A stretch of 27,018 nucleotides of DNA, taken from assembly GCA_005772945.1 (NCBI GenBank), contig SXIE01000390.1:1-27018 (forward strand), written 5' to 3'. Within the stretch, counting starts at the first letter, position 1. Each line of letters starts with the position of its first letter. The notes under the pieces are model-generated. The model worked only from the letters and a program-made list of their open reading frames with translations, had not been told where the DNA came from and did not search any database. This DNA is from Pseudomonadota bacterium (GTDB lineage Bacteria; Myxococcota; UBA9042; PHBI01). The position numbers and the translations under genes were made by a program. Positions 1 to 10,300 of this stretch are shown here, in pieces.

Positions 1-237
1 GGCGGTGGCGGCGGCGGGGCCGGCGGGCCGTCGTGGGGGATCTTCTGGTACCGCGCGTCGGGCGCGTCCGGGAGCGTCAGCGAGACCGGAAACGCGTATG
101 GCGCCGGAAGCTACGGCGGCGCGGGGGGCAGCGGCGGGAGCAGCAGCTGGAACTGGGGCTCGGCGGGTGCGTCCGGGGCGTCGACGGCCACCGGCGTGTA
201 TCGCTGCCAGTACGCCGCGCCGAGCGCCTGCCAGTAG
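1..237 (+). CDS. Glycine-rich secreted protein, C-terminal fragment
   Basis: Frame 1 is open from the first base to a TAG at 235-237, giving 78 residues of a protein whose start lies outside the window. The fragment is almost entirely Gly, Ala and Ser, with scattered aromatics (SWGIFWYR, SSSWNWGS), and ends in a short Cys-containing tail (YRCQ...ACQ). Glycine-rich low-complexity tails of this kind are common at the end of large secreted or parallel beta-helix proteins of Myxococcota, so a surface protein is likely. That family placement is inference, because no diagnostic domain is visible. No convincing terminator follows the stop. Confidence 0.72.
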   Translation, partial: GGGGGGAGGPSWGIFWYRASGASGSVSETGNAYGAGSYGGAGGSGGSSSWNWGSAGASGASTATGVYRCQYAAPSACQ

Positions 238-553
238 TCGAGCGCGTCTTCTTGCGGTCCCACAGCGCCGATCCGGCTCGCTGACCTCGAATTCACCCGT
301 GCCTGGCCGTCCGACTCCTTCGTCGTTGTCCGCGACGTAACTTTGGCTACGCCTGCGCCTTGGAGCCGCGGCCGCATGCGCTCGCCCGAAGCGACGCGCC
401 TCGGTGGCAAGCGCCGCGTGCGAGCAAAGCGCCGGGCCAACGCCTACCGGTCTCCTCCCGTGCGGCACCCGCCGCCGTGCTCCTCGATCGCCGCCGCGAG
501 CCTTCGATCCGGCCCGCCGGACGCTGACGCTCGCCAGCCGTCTTGCGTCATCG
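238..553. other. Intergenic region, convergent gene ends
   Basis: This 316-bp gap lies between the 3' end of the glycine-rich gene (+) and the 3' end of the small secreted protein gene (-). I see no credible coding frame: the open frames here are Arg/Ala-rich and have no start-site signals. No RNA gene is recognisable. The only structure I can point to is a short GC hairpin at 508-521. Confidence 0.5.
508..521 (-). terminator. Weak candidate terminator hairpin
   Basis: TCCGG / CCGGA form a 5-bp stem with a 4-nt loop, about 30 nt beyond the stop codon of the minus-strand gene ending at 554. There is no T-tract on either side, so an intrinsic terminator is only a weak possibility. Confidence 0.18.
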
Positions 554-1288
554 TCACCGCGGGAAGGCTTGCCAGCCCTCCCCAGGCTCCGAGGCGTAGA
601 CAAGCACCGGGGGGAAGGTGACCTTGTGGTGATCCTCAGAGAGGGTGATTTCGAAGCGCGCAAGTCCGAATCGAGGGGTGCAAAGACCGCGGCACGAGAC
701 TTCGTACCACCCACGCAGCTTGCGCCCGTCGCGCGCGAGTCCGACCTCGGATCCGCCCAGCAGTTTCGCCGCGATCGGCTGGCGTGCCGCCAGCGCGGCG
801 ATCTCCTCGGGCGTCACGAGCGGTCTGCTGGCACCGCCCTCGGTCATCACGACCGCTTCGAGGAAATCGCTGATTTCGCGCCGTGTGGTCGGCGTGAGTG
901 CCAACAAGGCCGGAAGATACGAAACGGCGCGATCAGATTCGCGCACGCCTTCGACCGTCTTGCCATCGATGCCGACACAGACGCCCGGGCTCGGGGGGAT
1001 GTCCACAGCCTGCTTGCTGAAATCGTGGTCCTCGAAGGCCACGACCGCCAGGACGTGCGTGCCGATCGTCGTCTCCAGGTATGAAATGTAGCGGCGCTGT
1101 GCTCCCAGTCCGATGACCTCGCGACCACACGTCGCGATGCGTTCGAGTCGGGCCGTCGTCGTCGCCTCCGCCGACTTCCAATCTCGTACTGCGTTGCGCG
1201 GCGCGTCCGCGGGCACGACAGGCGCAGGTGACGGGGGCGCACCGAGGAGCAGGCAGAGAGCGAATGCGAATGACATCGTCGACCTCAT
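554..1288 (-). CDS. Secreted protein of unknown function (244 aa)
   Basis: I do not recognise a family. The protein starts MRSTMSFAFALCLLLG, a short signal peptide, followed by a Pro/Ala stretch (PPSPAPVVPADAP), so export is likely. The mature part has four cysteines (C54, C104, C199, C203), enough for two disulfides, and mixed alpha/beta composition. The frame stays open upstream to 1522 but runs antiphase across the end of the neighbouring lipoprotein gene, so I start at the signal peptide. A second ATG at 1276-1274 is a real alternative: TGAGG lies 6 nt before it, whereas the first ATG has no Shine-Dalgarno and sits against a hairpin. It lies 68 bp downstream of the lipoprotein gene on the same strand and may be cotranscribed with it. 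Confidence 0.75.
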   Translation of the reverse strand: MRSTMSFAFALCLLLGAPPSPAPVVPADAPRNAVRDWKSAEATTTARLERIATCGREVIGLGAQRRYISYLETTIGTHVLAVVAFEDHDFSKQAVDIPPSPGVCVGIDGKTVEGVRESDRAVSYLPALLALTPTTRREISDFLEAVVMTEGGASRPLVTPEEIAALAARQPIAAKLLGGSEVGLARDGRKLRGWYEVSCRGLCTPRFGLARFEITLSEDHHKVTFPPVLVYASEPGEGWQAFPR

Positions 1289-1305
1289 TGGCCGGACGCG
1301 CGGCC
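1283..1305 (-). promoter_or_regulatory. Start-site hairpin and internal Shine-Dalgarno
   Basis: On the minus strand GGCCG (1305-1301) and CGGCC (1294-1290) form a 5-bp hairpin with a 6-nt loop, one base before the ATG at 1288-1286. That ATG overlaps TGAGG (1287-1283), which is spaced 6 nt from a second in-frame ATG at 1276-1274. The arrangement favours initiation at the second ATG or control of the first by structure. Confidence 0.35.
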
Positions 1306-1356
1306 GGTGACAGCTAAGACGCGATTCTACTGCCACGGGCGATCCGCGTCGACCGG

Positions 1357-3135
1357 CTAACGCGTCGCCCGAAACGTCCCGGTCACCGGGCCCGACGGAC
1401 ACTGCGCCGTGGCCGTGAGCGTCAACGCATCGCACTTCGGACCGAGCTCCACCGTCACCTCGCCTCCGTCGAGCGTCACCGGCAATTCGCCATCCGCGCA
1501 CACCGCCTCGACAAAGACGCAATCCGCACCCGTGCAGGTCCCGCCGTCGGTCGATGCGGTGGCGCGAACGCCGGGCTCGAGCTTCGCGCGGAAGAAGCTC
1601 ACGCGCGCGGTCGAGACGCCGCGCTTCGCGATCAGCTCCGTTCGACTGACGTTCACCGAGACGCGCGGCGTGTCCGGACCGAACGCGAAGTTCATCACGA
1701 CCGCGCTGCCCTCGCCGCCGTCGGCCCAGGTCCCAGCGTACGAGCCTGCCACGTCACAGGCGGTGGGCGTCGGTTGCTCCGGCGCCTGGCACGCCGACAC
1801 GCCGGCCGCGTCCGTCGCGCAGACCGCCATGCGCTTGGTCCCGAGCGCCGACGGGTCCGCGTCCGCCGCGATCGGACTCTCGGTGCGCGCGGCGCCCGCG
1901 AGGTCGACCGGCTTGACGACATCGATGAGCTCCCAGCCGTACCGGAAGGCATAGTCCGCGTCCCACATCGCGACGTGGCCCAGCCCCGGTCGTAGGTCGT
2001 CGAACGGAGGCGCCCATGGATCGACCACGTAGCAGCGTCCGCGGGCTGCGACCGGCGGCCCGGCGAACGTCCCGCCGATGTCCCTGAGGTCGTAGACCTC
2101 GGGCCCATCGAGGCACCCGATCGCGACTGCGTGCGCACCGACGCCTTGCACCTCCAAACCGACGACGACGAGCTGGCGGATCTCGGGCGCGAGCGTCGCC
2201 GCATAGGCGCCCAAATAGGCCTTCTCGCGGCAGTTGCCCCAGCGCAACGACGCGCTGATGGTCGCCAGACGTTCCAGGTCGCCTAGCGTGATGCCGCCAT
2301 CCAAGAGCTCGACCGCAGGCTCACCCGTCAGCGCCCAGATCGCCGTGCGCACGAGGAACAGCGGCATGAGGCCAATCGCCGTATCGACCACGATGCGCGG
2401 GTTGTTCGTCGAGTAGATGTTGTACGAGATGATCTCTTGCGCGCGCCTCAAACGCGTCTCGAGGTCGAGGTCTCGCGCCATCGCCGCGCGCACGTCGCGC
2501 AGGGTCGACGGCCCGCCGTCGTCGCGCGGCGCCTCGACCGACGCGACGCTCATCACCGTGCGCCCCAAGACATCCGCTGTGTCGTGCGGGCTCCACGACG
2601 CGCCGACGCTGCAGGTCGGCAACGCGGCCGTGCCGATCGCCTGCGCCAACGTGTCGATGGCCGCGGCATGGCGTTCCTCGAACGCCGCCGGTGGCAAGTC
2701 CATGCGCCCCGCCGCCGTGCGCAAGACGACGGCCGCGGTCGTGCGCGCATCGACGCCGGTCTCGACGATGATCGGCGCGGCCGCGTCCTCGCCCAAGGCT
2801 GCGACATGCAACGCCGGCGTCACGTTCGTGGTCGGGCGGAGGTCCACCGCGGCCAGCGCCCGACGCTCCGAATCGCCGCTCACGACCGCCACGAGCAACA
2901 CCTCGCTCGCGTCGGGCGGCGCGACGAACGTCAGCGCATACGCGCCGTCGGCGCCGCTCTCTACCGAGCCAAGCGTGGCGCCCTCCAAGCTCTGCGCGTG
3001 GACGGTGACGCTCTCGCCCGGCTGCGCGCCCGGCACCTGGGCCGTACCGCTGATCACCCGCTCCTCGCCGCCCCCGGCCGACGAACAGGCGGCGAGTAAC
3101 GCAAGGACCGAAAGCGTGCATCGGTGGCGAGTCAT
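1357..3135 (-). CDS. Lipoprotein with transglutaminase/deamidase-like Cys-His-Asp domain
   Basis: A 592-aa envelope lipoprotein. A short positive N-terminus and hydrophobic stretch end in the lipobox LAAC, with Cys17 as the predicted lipidated residue. Residues about 27-105 look like a beta-sandwich of the carboxypeptidase-regulatory/Ig type (GADGAYALTF). A helical region (about 210-290) leads to WGNCREKAYLGA (Cys302), then GAHAVAIG (His335) and YVVDPWAPP (Asp372). This order and the local motifs resemble papain-fold enzymes such as transglutaminase-like proteases and PMT/SseI-type deamidases. In those toxins the His-to-Asp spacing is nearer 15 residues, against 37 here. The C-terminal 135 residues (from about 458) form a Cys-rich, lipocalin-like beta domain (GSYAGTWADGG). 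The open frame continues upstream to 3618 but only through Arg/Ser-rich non-signal sequence, so I start at the signal peptide. No Shine-Dalgarno precedes the start. It is divergent from the metallopeptidase gene. Lipoprotein nature is well supported; the enzyme class is inference. Confidence 0.82.
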   Translation of the reverse strand: MTRHRCTLSVLALLAACSSAGGGEERVISGTAQVPGAQPGESVTVHAQSLEGATLGSVESGADGAYALTFVAPPDASEVLLVAVVSGDSERRALAAVDLRPTTNVTPALHVAALGEDAAAPIIVETGVDARTTAAVVLRTAAGRMDLPPAAFEERHAAAIDTLAQAIGTAALPTCSVGASWSPHDTADVLGRTVMSVASVEAPRDDGGPSTLRDVRAAMARDLDLETRLRRAQEIISYNIYSTNNPRIVVDTAIGLMPLFLVRTAIWALTGEPAVELLDGGITLGDLERLATISASLRWGNCREKAYLGAYAATLAPEIRQLVVVGLEVQGVGAHAVAIGCLDGPEVYDLRDIGGTFAGPPVAARGRCYVVDPWAPPFDDLRPGLGHVAMWDADYAFRYGWELIDVVKPVDLAGAARTESPIAADADPSALGTKRMAVCATDAAGVSACQAPEQPTPTACDVAGSYAGTWADGGEGSAVVMNFAFGPDTPRVSVNVSRTELIAKRGVSTARVSFFRAKLEPGVRATASTDGGTCTGADCVFVEAVCADGELPVTLDGGEVTVELGPKCDALTLTATAQCPSGPVTGTFRATR

Positions 3136-3142
3136 CGTTCTA

Positions 3143-3171
3143 TTGATAACGCGCACGCCGTCACCTGTCAC
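3143..3171 (-). promoter_or_regulatory. Candidate sigma-70 promoter, leaderless start
   Basis: On the minus strand GTGACA (3171-3166; 5 of 6 to TTGACA) is followed by exactly 17 bp and TATCAA (3148-3143; 4 of 6 to TATAAT). Seven bases then separate the -10 from the ATG at 3135. Transcription would begin at or beside the start codon, consistent with the absence of a Shine-Dalgarno. Confidence 0.4.
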
Positions 3172-3180
3172 GACCCCGAG

Positions 3181-3200
3181 CCCTTCGACGCCCTTCGACG
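3181..3200. repeat. 10-bp direct tandem duplication
   Basis: CCCTTCGACG occurs twice back to back in the divergent intergenic region. It is short, and could be a binding site or simple slippage. Confidence 0.5.
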
Positions 3201-3259
3201 CCAGCGCCCGCCCGCACGTCGTCGCGGCCCCCCTGCAGGCGCTGTTCGCGAGCGAATTT

Positions 3260-3283
3260 GAGACGGGCGCCCGTCCCCGTCTC
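3260..3283 (+). promoter_or_regulatory. Overlapping palindrome and hairpin in metallopeptidase leader
   Basis: GACGGGCGCCCGTC (3262-3275) is a perfect 14-bp palindrome. The same bases also allow an 8-bp stem between GAGACGGG (3260-3267) and CCCGTCTC (3276-3283) with an 8-nt loop. The two pairings exclude each other. Position, 33-56 bp before the ribosome binding site, suits an operator or an RNA switch. Function is inferred. Confidence 0.35.
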
Positions 3284-3315
3284 CCCAATGCCAAACCGTC
3301 GCGGTGGGGCGTCTC

Positions 3316-3320
3316 GGAGG
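3316..3320 (+). promoter_or_regulatory. Ribosome binding site of metallopeptidase gene
   Basis: GGAGG lies 5 nt before the ATG at 3326-3328. It fixes that start against an open frame that continues upstream to 2417. Confidence 0.75.
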
Positions 3321-3325
3321 GTGTC

Positions 3326-4387
3326 ATGGTCCAGTGGTTCTCACGTAGTTTCAAGTGGTTGTCGGCCGCAGCGCTCACGTGGACCGTCGGGGTCGCGGGC
3401 GCGCGCGCCGAGACCGGCACGCCCGAGCGGGTGCCCGGCGCCACCGCGGACTTCTCGGGCGTGACGCTTGGCGGCGAGCTCCCCGAGGGCGACCCGAGCC
3501 GCGCGCAGCTCAGGGCGCTCGTCGACGGCACCGACGGGCTCTCCGGCCTACCGGGGATCGTGCTCGTGCAGCGCGACAGCGAGGACTTCGCGCGCCTCCA
3601 CGATGTGCTCGTGACCAAGGGCTACCTGGCGTCGGTCGTGCGCGACCTCAGCCAGCGCATCAAGATCCCCGGGAACCTCCGCATCATCGTGGGCGACTGC
3701 GGCGAGGTCAACGCGACCTACATCCCGTCCGAGCGCGCCATCGCGATCTGCCACGAGGTCATCGCCTACTACGCGGACAACTTCCGCGCCCTGTATCCCA
3801 AGGACCCCGAGCGCGTCGGGATCGCCACCGTGTCCGCCGCGACGTTCTCGCTGCTCCACGAGCTCGGCCACGCCTTCTTCGACATCTTCGGCCTGCCGAA
3901 CCTGGGCAGCGAGGAAGACGCCGCCGACCGCATCGCCGCGCTGCTCCTCCTCGAGCGGGGGGATCCGGCGATCGTGCAGGTGATGGAGGGCGCGCGCGGC
4001 CTACAGGCCCTCGGCAAGCTCGGCGCCGCGACCTGGGACGTGCACGCGTTCGGCGATCAGCGCTTCTATAATGTGGCGTGCCTCGTGCTCGGTTCGACGC
4101 AGCGCCCCGACGCCATCCTCACCGGCGAGGACGAGTTCAACGAGGGCCGTGCGCGCGGCTGCATGCGCGAGTACGACCGGGCCCGCGCGAGCCTCGATCT
4201 CTTCCTCGCGCCCTACCGTCCGGCGCTCGCCGCGACGCCGACCCCGGCGCCGCAGCCCGAGCCGCCGCCGGCCACGCGCCCGGTGCTACGGTCGCTGCCG
4301 GAGCTGCTGCCGCCCAAGCCGCAGCTGAAGCCCCTCCCTTGGCTCCGCCCGCTGTCGTCGGCACCTGGACTCAGCGTCGTGCGCTGA
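3326..4387 (+). CDS. Secreted DUF4344-type metallopeptidase
   Basis: A 353-aa predicted zinc metallopeptidase exported by a signal peptide (residues 1-28, cleavage likely after AGARA). The catalytic motif HELGH is at 178-182: His178 and His182 should bind zinc and Glu179 act as base. The acidic stretch SEEDAADRIA (195-204) is a good candidate for the third ligand. Upstream, DCGEVNATYIPSERAIAICHE (124-144) matches the Cys-flanked strand typical of DUF4344 putative metallopeptidases, and DQRFYNVACLVLGS (244-257) is another family-like block. After about residue 300 the protein is a Pro-rich tail, perhaps a linker or envelope-spanning segment. A GGAGG Shine-Dalgarno sets the start. Its end overlaps the convergent giant gene by 17 bp. 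The substrate is unknown; secreted surface proteins encoded nearby are possible targets. Confidence 0.88.
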   Translation: MVQWFSRSFKWLSAAALTWTVGVAGARAETGTPERVPGATADFSGVTLGGELPEGDPSRAQLRALVDGTDGLSGLPGIVLVQRDSEDFARLHDVLVTKGYLASVVRDLSQRIKIPGNLRIIVGDCGEVNATYIPSERAIAICHEVIAYYADNFRALYPKDPERVGIATVSAATFSLLHELGHAFFDIFGLPNLGSEEDAADRIAALLLLERGDPAIVQVMEGARGLQALGKLGAATWDVHAFGDQRFYNVACLVLGSTQRPDAILTGEDEFNEGRARGCMREYDRARASLDLFLAPYRPALAATPTPAPQPEPPPATRPVLRSLPELLPPKPQLKPLPWLRPLSSAPGLSVVR

Positions 4388-7300
4388 GCCCCCCGCCTCG
4401 CCGTCGCAGGCCGCGCACGATCCAAAGACCGAGCGCCGCCACGCACACCCCGACGCCGACGTCGGCCGCGCCCGCCCCGCAGCCGCCCGAGCCGAGCGCC
4501 TGCAGCGACTGGTATGGCGCGTCGTCGCAGGCGTCGCCGATCTGATCGAGATCCGTGTCGCGCTGGTTCGTGTTCGCGGTGTCGGGACAATTGTCGACGA
4601 GGTCCGGGATGGTGTCGCGATCACCGTCGCGGTCGGCCAAATCGACCGACGCGCGGCAGTCCTCGGTCGCCTCGTTGCCCGAGGGATCGACCGCGGTGAC
4701 GACCCACGCGACCGCGAGCTCCGCGGGCGGGATGGCCTTGCCCGCGGTGTCGAAGATGGGCATCGCGCGCACCGCGACGGCGACCCCGTCGCGCACGACG
4801 AGGTCGCATCCCTCGACGACCTCGGTCGCGCTTCCGTCGGCGTCGACCCGCACGCAGCGCGCGTCGCTCACCGTGAACGTGGCCGTACACGCGTCCGACA
4901 CGGCCGGCGCGAAGACCGCCGGCAGCGCCAAGAGCGCGTCCAAGGCGACGCCGCAGTCGACGAGCGGCTTGGTGACGTCGCGCACCGTGAGCTTGGTCGT
5001 GCAGGTGTCCGTATCGCCACGCGCGTTCGAGGCCTCGAAGGTCACGTCAGTGACCCCGATCGGGAACGCCTCGGAGCTCGAGCGCGCCGTTAGATCCGTC
5101 TCGCAGACGTCCGTCACCTGGGCTTCGACCGCCTCCGGGTAACCGCAGACGTCCGCGGGCGCATCGACCGTGAGCTCGGGATCGCAGACGATCTGGAGCG
5201 GCGTGACGTCCGCGACGACGACCTGCGTCTGGCAGCTCGCCTGATTGCCGGCACGGTCGACGGCCGTGATGGTGACCGTGGTCGTGCCCGGTCCGGCGGT
5301 CACCGTGAGGCCGCCGCTCGGGCCGATGAGCGCCACGTCGGCCCCGTCGCAGCCATCCACGACGGTCGGCGCGAGCGTGACGGCGGCGCCGCATTGGCCC
5401 CCGGGCGCCTGGGCGGTCACCGTAGCCTGGCACGTCAGGACCGGCGGCGCCGTGTCCTCGATGACGACGGTGGTCGTGCACGAGGCGGTGTTGCCGGCGC
5501 TGTCGGTCGCGACGTAGGTCACGGGCGTCGCCCCGAGATCGTAGGTTTCGGTCGCGTCGTTGGTGACGTCCACCGGGCGCCCGCAGGCGTCGGCCACGGA
5601 CGGCTCGCCGAGCGCGACCGCGACCCCGCCGGCCGTGCATTCAACCGCGCGGTTGAAGATCGGGCAGACGATGGTCGGCGGCGCGTCGTCGGTCGGGCAG
5701 TAGATGCACACCGTTTCGGGGATCGCCGTGACGAACGCGTGCAGGTCGCCGGTCGCGGTGGCCGCCGCGCCGATGATGCGGCCGTCCTCGCCGATGGCCG
5801 ACGGCGTCGCGCCCGCGCCTCCGAAGGTGCCGAGGTCCTCGCTGCCGCGCGTCGGATCCCAGTAGTATGCGCGCGTCGTCCCCGCCGCAGCGCCGGCGAT
5901 CGCCATGGCCCCGGCCTCGTTGAGTCCGACCACGCTGGCGCTCTCGGCGCCCTGCGCGGCGACGGCCGTGAGCGCGCCGATCGCCGACCACTGCACGACC
6001 TGGGTGGTGCCGAAGGCGGTCGTGCTGGTGCCGGCCACGATGCCGCTCTGCGTCAGGAACCGCACCGCCGCGGACCCCGCGGGGAGCGCCCCGAGGTCCT
6101 TCACGCCGCCGGCCGCCGTGTAGACGAACGCGTGCGTGTCGCCCTGGGCGGTCACGTGCTCACCGACGACGACCCCTTGGTCGTTGATGGCGATGCCCCA
6201 GCTCTCGCCCCCGGCGATCCCGAGGTCGACCGGGAAGGCGGCACCGGTCGCGGCGAAGAATGCGTAGCGCTTGCCGCTTGCGTCGAAGAGGTGGCCGGTC
6301 GATTCCCCGTGCGCGTTGACGCCGCGGACGTCGCCCGCCCCGACGTCTCGGAGGTCCTCGCCGACCGCCCACCAGAAGCCGTGCTGCTTGCCGTCGCCCG
6401 CCAGGAAGTGCCCGACGACCACGCCGTCGTCGCTGATGGCGTTCGCCGTGATGGCGCTGCCATTGGTCGGCGCAGCGATCGCCGTCGCGCTCACGCCGTC
6501 CGTCGACGTGGTGGTCTTGCCGCCGGCGCTGACGGCGATGAAGCCGGACGCGGTGGGCCCGAGGACGATTGGATCGGCCGGACTGGCGGCGTTCGGCGGG
6601 TCGGCGACGACCGTCAAGACGTGTGCGTTGAACGCGAGGTCGATGCCGACCACGCGCGTCTCGGCGCCGACGTGCTCGACCGCGACGATGGTCCCGGCGG
6701 CGTTGATGCCGACGGCGCGCGCCGTGTCCGGGCTCGCGAGGCCTGGCGTGAGGTCGACCGTGCCGCGCGTCGCGCTCCAGAGGATCGCGTGGCGACCGCC
6801 GGTTGCGGTGTCGGCCACGCCGACGACCTCGCCCGCGGAGCTGACGGCGAGGGCCTGGCTGGTCTTGCCGCCCAGGGTCCCGAGATCCGTCATCGCGATC
6901 GGGTACGGGATGTCGCCCGGCTTGACGTCGTAGTCGCACACGCCCGTCGCCGGGTTGCAGGTGCCGTCGAAGTGACAGGCGTCCGGGTCGGCGCACGGGA
7001 TCGCCCCGCCCCCGCACACCCCGGCCGCGCAGCGGTCGTCGCGCGTGCAGGCGTTGTCGTCGTCGCACGCGGTCTCGTCCGGGACGCTCGCGAAGACGCA
7101 CCCCTTCGCGGGCTCGCACGCGTCGCGCGTGCAGTCGTTGCCATCGTTGCACGCCAAGTAGCGCGTGGCCTCGCAGCGGCCCTTCGTACACGCCGACGCG
7201 TCCGAGCAGGCGTCGCCATCGTTACAAAGCGTCCCGTCGGCGACCGCCACGTCGCATGCGAAGGTCTCCTTGGCGTCGACACAGCGCGTCGTCGCGGCCG

Positions 7301-10300
7301 CGAGGCACGCGCTTCCGCAGTCGACCGCGTGGCCGACGTAGTTCTCGTCGGTGCCGCCGTCGCAATCGTCGTCGGCCCCGTTGCAGCTCGTGTCACTTGC
7401 AGCTTGCGGCAAGAGTGCTCGGCACGTGTCGACCGGTGCGACGGCGCCGACCGGGCACGTCAGGCGCCCGTTTTGCGCGCACACGCCCAGGCCGCACGCC
7501 GTGTCTGCGTCGACCCAGTCCTCGTCGACCGTCAGATCGCAGTCGTCGTCCGCCCCGTCGCAGTCCCCGTCGGCCACGCCTTCGAGCGTCTGCGCGACGT
7601 GCCGGCACGCGGCGAAGGGCTCGCAGCTGTCGAACGTGCAGACGTTGCCGTCGTCGCAGGCGCGCACCACCCCGATCACCTGGTTACTCACCTGGGGCTG
7701 CAGGCCCTGCTTCGGATCTCCGGCGACCGACGCGGCGTCGAAGTAGAGCCCGCCGGCCGCGACGCCCTCGACCCGCGCCCGGTACGTCATCATCGCGCGC
7801 TGCCCGGGGAGGAGGTCGACGAAGTCCTGCGACACCGTGCGCCCGCCCGCCGTCGCGTCGTAGCGTGCGCCGCCGTCGGCGCTGACGAACACGATCCCGG
7901 CCTGAACCGGATCGACGATCGTGAACGTCGCCACCGGCGTCTTGCCCGCGTTCTCCGCGACGACCGTCACGTCCACCGCGCCGCGATCGACCGAGCAGGC
8001 GCCGGTCCAGCTCTTGGTGAGCCGGATCGGGCCCTCGCAGGTCGCCCGGACCGGCGTGGGTGCCGACGCCGCGACGAGCGCGCCGCCCACTTCGAGGCGC
8101 GCCGTGTTCGTGAAGAGCACATCGCTCGGCGCGGGCGGGCGCGTCTGGAAGCCGAGCGTCACGCTCTCGCCCCGCGCGAGGCTGCCGACGTTCCAGACCA
8201 AGGTCGGCGCTGCCGCCTGCGAAGCGCCCACGCCCTTGATCGATCCGGCGACGTACGCGCTCTCGGCCGCCACCGTTTCGGTCACGACCAGGTTCGCTTG
8301 CGTCGTCGCGCCCGTGTTCGTCACGGTGATGGTCCAGTCGATCGGCGCGCCGCACGCGCTCCCGACCGAGGCCGCCTGAGCGACATGCAGTCCGGGCGCC
8401 GTGACCGCCACCGGCGCGGCGCTGGCCGCCGCCGGGCACGCACCCCGGTTGTCGGGCACCGCGATCCTGGACGACGCGCTGAGCGTGCCGACGCCGCTCC
8501 CCGCCCGCACCGTGATGGCCACCGCGCCCGTCGCGCCCGCGGCGAGCTCGGGCAGCGCCCAGCGCGCGGTCGTGCCTTGCACGCTCCCGCCCGCGGTCCA
8601 ACTGGCCGGCACGACCGTCGCGCCCGCCGGCAGGTCGAGCCGCAGCTCGGCCTCCTTCAGCGCCCGCGTACCGGCGTTGCGGTAGTAGGCGAAGTAAGTC
8701 ACTGGCTGACCCCCCTCGACACTCCCGAGCCCCGGCACGAGGGCCAGCTCGAGCTGTCCCGGCTGCGGCACGACGCGCGTCGAGTCCGACGCGAAGTCGT
8801 CGGTGGCGTCGGCCTCGAAGGCCACCGCGATCGCCGCGCTCGTCGTGAACTCCCCACCGACACCGTCGCAGGCGTCGCTCTTGGCGACCGTCAGCGACAC
8901 CGTCGGGGACCCGCTCGGGTCGACCACGGCGATGACGCACACGAGCCGCGTTCCGCCGGCCGGCGGCGTGCACACGATGCCGCTATCGGCGGGCGCCTGG
9001 GCGTCGACGATGGTGTAGCCGCTCGGCACGTCCACGGTCAGCCCCACGTCGCGCGCCGGCGCGTTGCCGTTGTTCGCGACCACCACCTCGACCACGGCGG
9101 TCGACCCCGCGACCATCGTCTCGGGCGCCGCGACCGTGACGAACGGGTTCGGCAGACTGCCGGTCAGCGTCGTCACGGACGCGTCGTCGTCATCGACCTC
9201 GCAGTCGATCGCCTTGGTCGCCACGGTCGCGTTCGCGACGAGCGGCACATAGGCGCTCTCGGTCGACACCACCGTGCTGTATTGGCGCTTCCAGAGGGCG
9301 CCCGCCGCGAGCTCGCCGATGTTCTCCTGGAAGCGGCTCCCGGCCGAGACGCCGTCGCCGCTCGGGATGGTGATGGTGGCGCGGACGCCGGTCGCGACCG
9401 CCGGGCCGTCGTTCACGACCACGACCTCGTAATAGATGGGGTCACCGAAGACGGCCGCCGCCTTGTCGGCCATCAGAACGACGCGCACGTTCGTCGTCGC
9501 CACGTCCACCGTGGCTGTGCTGCTGTTGTTCGCGGCCGTGATCTCGGCGCTCGCCGTCGCGATCGTCGCGGTGTTGCTGATCCGCGCCTGGCAGATCTTG
9601 GGGACCTCCAACGCGTAGCTGAAGCTCGGGTTCGTGTTGCCGCGGTAGAGAACCTGCCAGCTGTCGAGCGTCACGCCGCCGCCCGCATTACACCCCCAGA
9701 GCTTGGGCGTGCCGCCGTAGAGGAACGGAACGTAGCTCGAGGTGCGCGACGTGATGAAGCCGCTCTTGCGCGCAGCGTGCTCCACCACCACGAAGCGGCC
9801 CTCATGCGGCACCACGAAGAAGGCATGCGCGTTCTCGTAGCCGTCCCACCAGGTCCCGGCCACGATGCTCCCGGTCGCGCCCGCCGCCTTCGACCCTTCG
9901 AGGCTATTCCACGAGCTCCCCGCCGGCATGTTCCCGAGCGCCGCCAGGTTCGTGAACACCGGCGTCAGCGAGCCCTCCGCGAGGTGCCAGGCGCACACCT
10001 GCCACCCGCCGTCCGCGCTCAGGACGCGGCCGTAGGCCGTGCGATCGAAATTCACGAAATCGACCACCGCCGCCTCGTACCCCGCGTCCTCGGGCACCGC
10101 GAGCGGCACCGCGACCCAGCTCCCGTCCGGCTGCGGCAGCTGCACCATCGGGAGCGCCATCTTCCCGGGGCGCACCCACGTCCCGCCGACCGCGCCCAGG
10201 TAGAAGCCCGTCACGTCGACGCCGCCGGGGTTGTACTGGTCGAAGATGTACGTGCTCGGCCACGCCGTCATCTCGAGCTTGCCCCCGCCGATCGTGAACG

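Noticed and set aside
3136..3618. N-terminal extension of the Cys-His-Asp lipoprotein
   Set aside because: The extra residues are Ser/Arg/Pro-rich and antiphase to the metallopeptidase gene. They would bury the lipobox signal peptide 160 residues inside the protein.
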